Part shown: one piece after another, positions 52,142 through 59,394 of the stretch
Position numbering within the stretch: the stretch's first letter is position 1
How the letters are laid out: each line of letters opens with the position of its first letter
Assembly: GCA_938002955.1 (NCBI GenBank)
Contig: CALLAA010000045.1
Location: 19,470 to 83,469 of the forward strand
DNA from: an uncultured Acidimicrobiales bacterium
Lineage (GTDB): Bacteria > Actinomycetota > Acidimicrobiia > Acidimicrobiales > SHLQ01
Direction of reading: 5' to 3'
Length of the DNA stretch: 64,000 nucleotides
The notes under the pieces: generated by a model
What the model was told of the DNA's origin: nothing
Seen by the model: only the letters and a program-made list of their open reading frames with translations
The model's database searches: none
Position numbers and translations under genes: made by a program

Positions 52142-53503
52142 TTACTCTTCCTCTGACCCGTGGTCAGCATGGTCGTGGTCGTGGTCGTGGTCGTGCTCCA
52201 AAAGGTCACGATCGACCGCATTGCCGTTCTCATCGACAATTTCGGCGCGTTCTGTAACCCACTGGAGCGCAGCACGGATCCGCATGTCGGATCGTATGGC
52301 CTTCAAACGGCCAGCGCTGTCCAATTGTTCCCGAATTGTCTCAAGAGGTTGATCGAGCTGTGTTGCGAGCACCCGAAGTTCCTCGTCGAGCTCGTCGTTG
52401 CTGACTTCGATGTTCTCGGCGTCGGCGATCGCCCGGAGCACCAGATCGACACGAGCGCTGACCTCGGCCTGCTCACGAAGCTGCTCGCGGAACATCTCTG
52501 GTGAGGTACCGGTGATCTGCAGGTATTGCTCGAGCTGAATGCCCTGCGCCTGCAACCGCATACCCATGTCTTGAGCCCGGTTTTCCATCTCGTCTTCGAG
52601 GAGCGCTTCGGAGATGTCGTCGGTGACGAGTGCAGCGAGCGCCTCGCCGGTCTTCTCGTCGAGAGCCTGAATGGCTTGTGAACGCTTGACGTCCTCGAGG
52701 CGATGCGACAGGTCGTCGCGCAGCTCGTTCATGGTCTCGAACTCGCTGGCTTCCTTTGCGAAGTCATCGTTAGCTTCGGGCAGGACCGACTCTTGAACCT
52801 CTTTGACCGTGATCGCAAAGTCGATCTGATCGTCTTGGCTCTCGTCGGGGTGATCGGCGGTAAAGGTCAGCTCGTCGCCCGCTTTTGCACCGCGCAGGTT
52901 CTCGTCGATCTCGGCAACGACGGCGCCGGACCCAACCACGTAGTCGTAATCCTCGGCGGTAAGGCCAGGAACTGCTTCGCCGTCGATGGTGCCTGCGATG
53001 TCGATAGTGACGTGGTCACCGTCGGCTGCGGCACGATCGACCGCTCCGAGCTCGGCGTGCTGGCCACGGATGGCATCGACGCGCTCTTCGAGGTCTTGGT
53101 CGGTGACCATTGGCGACGGGATCTCGACGCGAATGCTGTCGTATCCGCTGACCGTGATACTCGGGCGAACCTCGACGACGGCGTCAAAGCTGATGTCGCC
53201 CTCGGACTGGCCACCCGTAATGTCGATCTCGGGTGCGGCGATCACGTCAACGTCGTTGTCGTACACCGCCTTTGAGTAGAACTCGGGAAGTGCTTGACGA
53301 AGCGCTTCCTCGCGAGCCATCTCCGGGCCGTACTGCTGCTCGATGAGCTTGCGTGGCACCTTGCCAGGACGGAAGCCCGGCATGCGGACCTCCTTGGAGA
53401 TGGCCTTGTAGGCGGCGTCGAGCTTCGGTTCGAACTCGGCTGCGTCGATGGTGACGGACAACTTGACCTTGTTGTCGTCGAGGGTTTCAAGCGTGCTATT
53501 CAC
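52142..53503 (-). CDS. tig: Trigger factor
   Basis: VNSTLETLDDNKVKLSVTIDAAEFEPKLDAAYKAISKEVRMPGFRPGKVPRKLIEQQYGPEMAREEAL...; GTG start at 53503; the ORF-track extension to 53590 enters a repeat region. Confidence 0.95.
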   Translation of the reverse strand: MNSTLETLDDNKVKLSVTIDAAEFEPKLDAAYKAISKEVRMPGFRPGKVPRKLIEQQYGPEMAREEALRQALPEFYSKAVYDNDVDVIAAPEIDITGGQSEGDISFDAVVEVRPSITVSGYDSIRVEIPSPMVTDQDLEERVDAIRGQHAELGAVDRAAADGDHVTIDIAGTIDGEAVPGLTAEDYDYVVGSGAVVAEIDENLRGAKAGDELTFTADHPDESQDDQIDFAITVKEVQESVLPEANDDFAKEASEFETMNELRDDLSHRLEDVKRSQAIQALDEKTGEALAALVTDDISEALLEDEMENRAQDMGMRLQAQGIQLEQYLQITGTSPEMFREQLREQAEVSARVDLVLRAIADAENIEVSNDELDEELRVLATQLDQPLETIREQLDSAGRLKAIRSDMRIRAALQWVTERAEIVDENGNAVDRDLLEHDHDHDHDHADHGSEEE

Positions 53504-53525
53504 AGGGCGCAAGCCTACTGCTATT

Positions 53526-53746
53526 CCTCGGGACTGCCGCCCGAGAACCGCGGCGACCAACATGGTCGTCCGCTCCGCTCCCTTCCCCAACAGTTCCGGC
53601 GAAGATCCGCAGTCGCCACCATGGTCGTCCGCTCCGTGAACTTCTCGGGACTACCGCCCGAGAACCGCGGCGACCACCATGGTCGTCCACTCCGTGAACT
53701 CCTCGGGACTACCGCCCGAGATCCGCGGCGGCCAACACGGCCGAGT
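53526..53746. repeat. Tandem repeat, about 4 units of 58-59 bp
   Basis: Units of the form CTCGGGACTACCGCCCGAGAACCGCGGCGACCACCATGGTCGTCCACTCCGTGAACT; anchors atggtcgtcc/acggccg at 53562, 53621, 53679, 53737. Confidence 0.9.
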
Positions 53747-53761
53747 TGCATCGAAAACGTA

Positions 53762-53791
53762 CGAAGCCCGAGCCGTAAGGCCCGGGCTTCG
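53762..53791 (-). terminator. Hairpin downstream of tRNA-Gly
   Basis: CGAAGCCCG (53762-53770) / CGGGCTTCG (53783-53791), 9-bp stem, 6 nt past the tRNA 3' end; on the minus strand followed by TACGTTTTCG. Confidence 0.65.
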
Positions 53792-53797
53792 AAATGA

Positions 53798-53867
53798 GCG
53801 GGTGGGGGTAATCGAAACCCCATCATCAGATTGGAAATCTGAGGTTCTACCGTTGAACTACACCCGC
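53798..53867 (-). tRNA. tRNA-Gly (anticodon TCC)
   Basis: Minus strand GCGGGTGTAGTTCAACGGTAGAACCTCAGATTTCCAATCTGATGATGGGGTTTCGATTACCCCCACCCGC: 7-bp acceptor, anticodon loop TTTCCAA, T-stem GGGGT/ACCCC. Confidence 0.95.
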
Positions 53868-54017
53868 AGGTGAACGAACAGCATAGCGACTGTTCGGCCA
53901 ACACAACTCATAGTGGCAAAGACATATTCCGCAATCCCGGGATTGTTGGCGACACGTTCCTCGTTCCCTCCTTATCAACATCGATACAGCAACACCGTGA
54001 AGAGAAGGAACAGCGCT

Positions 54018-55376
54018 ATGGCTGAACATCAAACAGACGTCATCGTCATCGGACTTGGCCCCGCAGGAGAATCCGTCGGCGGCCAGCTTGGCGAGGCAGG
54101 ACTCGACGTCGTCGGGATCGAAGCCTCGTTAGTCGGCGGCGAGTGCCCCTACTGGGGATGTGTGCCCTCGAAGATGATGATCCGCGCTGCGAACGCGTTG
54201 GCCGAGGTTCGCCGGGTCGACGGCCTTGCGGGCACGGCATCGGCCGCTCCCGACTGGGCTCCAGTAGCTCGCCGTATCCGAGAACAAGCGACCGACACCT
54301 GGGACGACACGGTTGCCGTGGACCGCTTCGTCGGCAAAGGCGGGACCTTCGTCCGCGGCCGCGGCGTGATCACCGGCCCAAATACCGTCGAGGTCAACGG
54401 CGACACCTACGTCGCGAGCAAAGGCATTGTCGTAGCCACCGGCACCCTCGCCGCTGTTCCCCCGATCCCCGGGCTTGCCGAAACGCCGTACTGGACAAAC
54501 CACGGGATCATCGAGACCGAGGTTCTTCCAACGTCGCTGATCGTGCTCGGAGGTGGAGCCATCGGCGCCGAACTCGGCCAGGTCATGGCACGGTTCGGCG
54601 TACGGGTGAGCATCATCGAAGGCGCCGAGCGTCTCCTCCCCCGCAACGAACCTGAAGCCGGCGACACGTTGGCCGAGGTGTTCCGCTCCGAGGGCATCGA
54701 TGTTCACCTCGGACAATTTGCTTCGTCGGTGTCCTATGACGACGGCTTCACGGTCACCCTCGCCGACGGGACCATTGTCGAAGCCGAGCAGCTGCTCGTC
54801 GCAACCGGGCGCAAGACGTTCCTGAAGGAACTCGGTGTCGCCTCGATCGGTATCGACGACACCGCCATGTTCTTGGACTCAGACGAGAACATGCAGGTAC
54901 AAGACGGGCTGTGGACAGTGGGAGACATCGCCGGCGAAGGCATGTTCACGCACCTCGGCACCCGCCAGGCCGACGTCGCTGTGGCGCACATTCTTGGCCG
55001 CAAGGCCGAGCCGCTCAACCTGGACGCGCTGTCTGCGGTGACCTTCACGGACCCCGAGGTCGGAGCCGTCGGCAAGACAGAAGCCGAGGCTCGAGACGCC
55101 GGCGTCGCGGTGAAGACGGCGTTCAAGCTGGTCGGACACACGGCTCGGGGCTGGCTACACCAGGCGGGCAATGAAGGGTTCATCAAGCTGGTCGCCGACG
55201 CCGATCGCAACGTCCTCGTTGGGGCGACGTCGGTTGGCCCCCACGGTGGCGAGGTGCTTGGCCTGTTGTCGCTCGCGGTGCACGCAGAGATTTCGATCGA
55301 CACGCTCCGATCGATGATCTATGCCTACCCCACGTTCCATAAAGGCATCGAAGACGCCCTCAAGGAACTCGCCTAA
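54018..55376 (+). CDS. Pyridine nucleotide-disulfide oxidoreductase (mercuric reductase/lipoamide dehydrogenase-like)
   Basis: DVIVIGLGPAGESVGGQLGEAGLDVVGIEASLVGGECPYWGCVPSKMMIRAANAL (CxxxxC redox motif)...IVLGGGAIGAELGQVMARFGVRVSIIEGAERLLP...WTVGDIAGEGMFTHLG...HAEISIDTLRSMIYAYPTFHKGIEDAL. Confidence 0.93.
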   Translation: MAEHQTDVIVIGLGPAGESVGGQLGEAGLDVVGIEASLVGGECPYWGCVPSKMMIRAANALAEVRRVDGLAGTASAAPDWAPVARRIREQATDTWDDTVAVDRFVGKGGTFVRGRGVITGPNTVEVNGDTYVASKGIVVATGTLAAVPPIPGLAETPYWTNHGIIETEVLPTSLIVLGGGAIGAELGQVMARFGVRVSIIEGAERLLPRNEPEAGDTLAEVFRSEGIDVHLGQFASSVSYDDGFTVTLADGTIVEAEQLLVATGRKTFLKELGVASIGIDDTAMFLDSDENMQVQDGLWTVGDIAGEGMFTHLGTRQADVAVAHILGRKAEPLNLDALSAVTFTDPEVGAVGKTEAEARDAGVAVKTAFKLVGHTARGWLHQAGNEGFIKLVADADRNVLVGATSVGPHGGEVLGLLSLAVHAEISIDTLRSMIYAYPTFHKGIEDALKELA

Positions 55377-55430
55377 GGCTTCCGGTGATGTGACATTGGC
55401 TGTCGGGTCGGCGAAGTGCAAGAGTCGAAC

Positions 55431-56882
55431 ATGGCTGAACATTCCTTCGCTGACCTGCCCGCCGATGGTCTTGTCGCCGTGGTGAAACGGGATTGCGCTA
55501 CGTGCGAGATGGTCGAGCCGGTGCTCGCCCAGCTGCGCGAGACGAACCCCGACCTGATGATCGTGACCCAGGACGACCCCACATTCCCCGCACTCGACGC
55601 CGTAATTCACGACGCTGACCTCAGGCTGTCGTGGCACGCCGACATCGAGACCGTCCCCACGCTCATCATGCGTTCGGCCGGCGAAGAAGAGTCCCGAACC
55701 GTGGGCTGGAGTCGAGTGCAATGGGAGGGCCTCACGGGGGTCTGCGGGCTCGGCGCTGACCTTCCCGATCAGCGGCCTGGGTGCGGAAGCATGAGTGTTG
55801 ACCCCGACCGTGTCGATGCCCTGAACGCCAAGTTTGCCGGAGGCACAGCGAGTCGACGCGTCGAGTTCGCAGAGCTCGAAGATGAGTTCGAAGCAATGTT
55901 CGACCGCGGTTGGAGCGACGGTCTTCCGCTCGTCCCACCGACGCCCGAGCGTGTTGCCCGAATGCTCAGCGGCACGAGCCGCGACCCGTCCGACATCGTG
56001 GCCATCGTGCCACCGAACCTGATCGAGGCATCGGTCGAGAAGGTTGCGATCAACGCCGTGATGGCTGGTTGCAAACCCGAATACCTGCCCGTTGTGCTCG
56101 CCGGCCTCGAAGCGGTGTGCAACGACGACTTCAACATGCACGGCGTCCTCGCCACCACGATGGGAGTCGGGCCCATCCTGATCGTGAACGGACCGATCCG
56201 ACGCGGGCTGGAGATGAACTCGGGCATGAACGTTCTCGGCCAGGGCAACCGGGCAAACGCGACGATCGGCCGTGCCGTCCAGCTGTGTGTGCGCAATCTG
56301 GGTGGTGGCCGTCCGGGCGAGATCGATCGCTCCACACACGGCCAGCCCGGAAAGCTCGGTCTGTGTTTTGCCGAAGACGAAGAGGGGTCGCCGTGGACGT
56401 CGCTCGCCGAAGATCGAGGTTTCGCCACTGATACCAATACCGTCACGGCGTTCTGTGGCGAGGCGCCCCGCATCGTCTTCGATCAGATGAGCCGGACCGC
56501 CGAGTCGCTTACTGCGTCGATTGCTCAGGTGATGCTCGGTAACGTTCACCCACGAATTAGCGGCATGGACACGGTCCTCGTCCTGTGCCCCGAGCACATG
56601 GCTCGGTTCAGCGATGCCGGTTGGGACAAAGCGCGATTCGTGACCGAGCTTCGAGGTCACCTGAACCTCGACGTCGACAGCATCCTGCGAGGGGTCGACG
56701 GGATCGGCGAAGGCATCCCGGCCGGACTTGGCCTCGAGGGTTTGCAACTCCCGAAATTCCCCGACGGTGGCATTCTGCCGGTGCACGCTGGAGGGCCTGC
56801 CGGACTCTTCAGCTCGGTCATCGGTGGATGGGTGAGCGGACCTATGGGTAGTGTGCCAGTAACCAAGGAGATCGTCCGATGA
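55431..56882 (+). CDS. Thioredoxin-like domain fused to a large UGSC-associated domain
   Basis: N-terminus VAVVKRDCATCEMVEPVLAQL...VPTLIM (CxxC thioredoxin-like) followed by WSDGLPLVPPTPERVARML...; ATGA overlap with the UGSC gene. Confidence 0.7.
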   Translation: MAEHSFADLPADGLVAVVKRDCATCEMVEPVLAQLRETNPDLMIVTQDDPTFPALDAVIHDADLRLSWHADIETVPTLIMRSAGEEESRTVGWSRVQWEGLTGVCGLGADLPDQRPGCGSMSVDPDRVDALNAKFAGGTASRRVEFAELEDEFEAMFDRGWSDGLPLVPPTPERVARMLSGTSRDPSDIVAIVPPNLIEASVEKVAINAVMAGCKPEYLPVVLAGLEAVCNDDFNMHGVLATTMGVGPILIVNGPIRRGLEMNSGMNVLGQGNRANATIGRAVQLCVRNLGGGRPGEIDRSTHGQPGKLGLCFAEDEEGSPWTSLAEDRGFATDTNTVTAFCGEAPRIVFDQMSRTAESLTASIAQVMLGNVHPRISGMDTVLVLCPEHMARFSDAGWDKARFVTELRGHLNLDVDSILRGVDGIGEGIPAGLGLEGLQLPKFPDGGILPVHAGGPAGLFSSVIGGWVSGPMGSVPVTKEIVR

Positions 56883-57397
56883 GCGTCACAGTCCTCGACC
56901 CGACCGACGAAACCACGCCCCAGGTGCGTGAACGAGTCTCACGTCCGGAGTCGCTCGCCGGGCTGACGATTGGCCTGCTCGACATTTCCAAACCGCGTGG
57001 CAACGTGTTTCTCGACCAGGTCCAGAACCGGCTCGCCGAGCTCGACGCGACCGTCATTCGATTTTCGAAACCGACGTTCTCCAAGCCAGCCCCCGCCGAC
57101 CTTCGCCACGAGATTGCCTCCCAGTGTGATGCGGTGATCGAGGCCCTTGCGGATTGAGGCAGTTGTACGACGTGCAGTGTGCACGACATCAACAACCTTG
57201 AACGCAGCGGTATCCCAGGCGTCTTCGTCGCCTCAGCCCCGTTTGTCGACGCTGCCGCGATGCAAGCGGAGCGCCTTGGCTTCGATGCAGCACGAGTGTT
57301 TGTGGAGCACCCGATTCAAGATCGGACCGACGAAGAGATGTACGCGATTGCGAATAGTGCCGTGGACGAGCTGATCGGTCTGCTCACCGGCCCCTAG
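56879..57397 (+). CDS. Predicted UGSC family selenoprotein, in-frame TGA at 57155-57157 read as selenocysteine (residue 93)
   Basis: ORF 56879..57157 and ORF 57179..57397 share one frame, separated only by TGA: ...HEIASQCDAVIEALAD[U]GSCTTCSVHDINNLERSGIPGVFVASAPFVDAAAMQAERLGFDAARVFVEHPIQDRTDEEMYAIANSAVDELIGLLTGP*. Confidence 0.85.
57162..57196 (+). promoter_or_regulatory. Candidate bacterial SECIS hairpin
   Basis: GTTGT-ACGA-CGTGCA-GTG-TGCACG-ACATCA-ACAAC: 6-bp perfect apical stem, G-containing loop, lower 5-bp stem, starting 4 nt after the TGA. Confidence 0.7.
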
Positions 57398-57411
57398 CGG
57401 TCTTGTCTTGC

Positions 57412-57470
57412 TCGCTTAGGCGCCGATCTTCGATGCGGCTGTTCGCTTAGGCGCCGATCTTCGATGCGGC
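57412..57470. repeat. 28-bp tandem duplication with 31-bp period
   Basis: tcgcttaggcgccgatcttcgatgcggc at 57412-57439 and 57443-57470; the second copy contains the stop codon of the minus-strand desaturase. Confidence 0.95.
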
Positions 57471-58346
57471 GCGGCGCTCGAGCTTCTCGGCTCGCTCTAC
57501 CAGGCGCCCCGGCATTGCCAGGAGCGCTTCGCGGTCTTCGTCGGCTTCGGGGGTGAGCCCTTCGAGCTGATCGATCTTCCACTCGCGCAAGACCGGGGCG
57601 ATGATCTTCTCAGCGTGGATACGCAGATCGTAGATCTCGGCTCGGGCGGCCATCGCAGCTCGCCGCCGGAAACGAGGCACGACGGTCCCGGGCATATTGA
57701 AGTTCTCGTACACCTTGCGCATCGACTGAATGCATGCCGATGGGTCGAGCTTCAGCATTGCGCTGATGACGCCCTTGTAGAAGATGTAGTGGTAGTTCTC
57801 GTCGGCGGCGACGCGCTTCATGATTTCGTAGGCGACTTCGTCGTCGGCCTTGATGCCGGTGTTTCGGTGGGACACGCGGGTCGCCAGTTCCTGGGCCGAG
57901 GTGTAGACGAAGATGTCGAGCGGGTCGTCCCACGGCGAGTCCCACCCCTTCGTAACCGTGGCGACGCGGTCGTCCTCGAGCTTTACGGGATCGCAGTTGC
58001 GGCTGATCATGAGGTAGTCGCGAATGACGATGGCGTGCTGGCCTTCTTCGGCGGTCCAGCGGCGGGTCCAGCGGGCGATAGCTGACCCCTCAGGGGCCCG
58101 GCTCGCAATCGCATAGTGGTAGAACGGCAAGTTGTCCTCGGTGAGCAGGTTCAGGACAAGCGCTTCGCGAACCTCGGGGCTCACGGTGCATTGCGACTCG
58201 TCCCACGGCTCGTCAACGAAATTGCGGCCCTCTTCCCAACGGATCAGATCGTGCGCGTACCAATCAGGCCGCTTTTCTAAATGGTCTGCCATGAGGCGTT
58301 CGATATCGCCGTCAACCGCAGCCAGGAGTTCGTAATGTGCGTCCAT
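57447..58346 (-). CDS. Acyl-ACP desaturase (fatty acid desaturase type 2, ferritin-like)
   Basis: LLTEDNLPFYHYAIASRAPEGSAIARWTRRWTAEEGQHAIVIRDYL...EIMKRVAADENYHYIFYKGVISAMLKLDPS: EEGQH and DENYHY di-iron motifs. Confidence 0.9.
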   Translation of the reverse strand: MDAHYELLAAVDGDIERLMADHLEKRPDWYAHDLIRWEEGRNFVDEPWDESQCTVSPEVREALVLNLLTEDNLPFYHYAIASRAPEGSAIARWTRRWTAEEGQHAIVIRDYLMISRNCDPVKLEDDRVATVTKGWDSPWDDPLDIFVYTSAQELATRVSHRNTGIKADDEVAYEIMKRVAADENYHYIFYKGVISAMLKLDPSACIQSMRKVYENFNMPGTVVPRFRRRAAMAARAEIYDLRIHAEKIIAPVLREWKIDQLEGLTPEADEDREALLAMPGRLVERAEKLERRAASKIGA

Positions 58347-58473
58347 GCCGCGCCAAATGTAGTGCAGATAGAGCCGAGGATGAACCTGGGACGCTGAAAC
58401 GTGTGCGGCGTCACAAGATTTTTCGGGCCGCTGGTACCAAGGAGACCGCGTTTGCGCGGTACGGTCGAGCTTC

Positions 58474-59088
58474 GTGAACGCACTCCTCATCGGCATTTCC
58501 GGCGGCAGCGGCTCCGGAAAGTCCCGCCTTGCACACGACCTCGCAACCGCCCTCGGGCCGGACCGAGTCTCGATTGTTCCGTTCGACGCCTACTACAAGG
58601 ATCTGCGCGATCTTTCGATGGAAGAACGCAACGCCGTCAACTTCGACCATCCGGATTCCCTCGATGCCGAGATGTATGGCCACCACCTCGACGGTCTCAT
58701 GAACGGCCTCGACATCGCCCTTCCCGTGTACGACTTTGCCCGCCACCAGCGCATGGACGACCTGCACATCCTCCCCGCTCGCGAGATTGTGATCGCGGAG
58801 GGAATCTTGTTGTTCGCGTTCCCCGAGCTCGTCGAACGCTTCGACTACAAGGTGTTCCGAGCCTGTTCGGAAGATCTGCGATTTCGTCGCCGCCTCGAAC
58901 GTGACACGGTCGAACGGGGCCGTTCGGTCGAAAGCGTCACCGAACAATTCGCGGCATCGGTCAAGCCAATGCACGACGAGTTCGTCGAACCGAGCGCTGC
59001 ATTCGCCGACCGAGTCGTCGACCACACCGAGGACCTCGACGTCGTCGTACGCGAGCTCGCGCAACGGGTCGAGCTCATCAACGCCTAA
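58474..59088 (+). CDS. udk: Uridine kinase
   Basis: GTG start; LIGISGGSGSGKSRLAHDLATAL (P-loop)...VPFDAYYKDLRDLSMEERNAVNFDHPDSLDAEM...PVYDFARHQR. Confidence 0.92.
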   Translation: MNALLIGISGGSGSGKSRLAHDLATALGPDRVSIVPFDAYYKDLRDLSMEERNAVNFDHPDSLDAEMYGHHLDGLMNGLDIALPVYDFARHQRMDDLHILPAREIVIAEGILLFAFPELVERFDYKVFRACSEDLRFRRRLERDTVERGRSVESVTEQFAASVKPMHDEFVEPSAAFADRVVDHTEDLDVVVRELAQRVELINA

Positions 59089-59130
59089 GTCGAGTTCGTC
59101 AAGCCAGCCGTGGCCCTCTACCATCACGGT

Positions 59131-59388
59131 ATGCGTACTGGAACCGCGGCTGTGATGAACACGAGCACCGAGAGCGACACCCTCACCCGACCCGTGACGA
59201 CCGACGGCGGAGATCACGACAAGTTCGCCCACTACGTCCGCAAGAACGACATTACCGAAAGCGCTGTGACCGGTTCGGCGGTCACAGCGATCTGCGGCAA
59301 GAAGTGGATTCCGACTCGTCTTCCCGACGAGTTTCCGGTTTGCCCTGACTGCAAGCGAATTTACGACCAGCTCAAGTCGTCAAAGTAG
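59131..59388 (+). CDS. DUF3039 domain-containing protein
   Basis: DTLTRPVTTDGGDHDKFAHYVRKNDITESAVTGSAVTAICGKKWIPTRLPDEFPVCPDCKRIYDQL: conserved actinobacterial small zinc-binding-like protein. Start uncertain (59131 or 59155). Confidence 0.85.
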   Translation: MRTGTAAVMNTSTESDTLTRPVTTDGGDHDKFAHYVRKNDITESAVTGSAVTAICGKKWIPTRLPDEFPVCPDCKRIYDQLKSSK

Positions 59389-59394
59389 CGCACC

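Noticed and set aside
53526-53746. Possible CRISPR array
   Set aside because: The whole 58-bp unit repeats with no distinct unique spacers, and no cas genes are seen; a degenerate tandem repeat fits better.
53294-53797. 167-aa ORF with repeated SGLPPENRG peptide
   Set aside because: Repeat peptide is a by-product of the 58-bp DNA repeat and the ORF runs antisense into tig.
56879-57157. UGSC gene as a 92-aa protein, or as a pseudogene disrupted by a nonsense codon
   Set aside because: Frame and coding character continue past the TGA, the TGA sits exactly in U-GSC, and a bSECIS-like hairpin follows. Recoding explains this better, pending genome evidence of Sec machinery.
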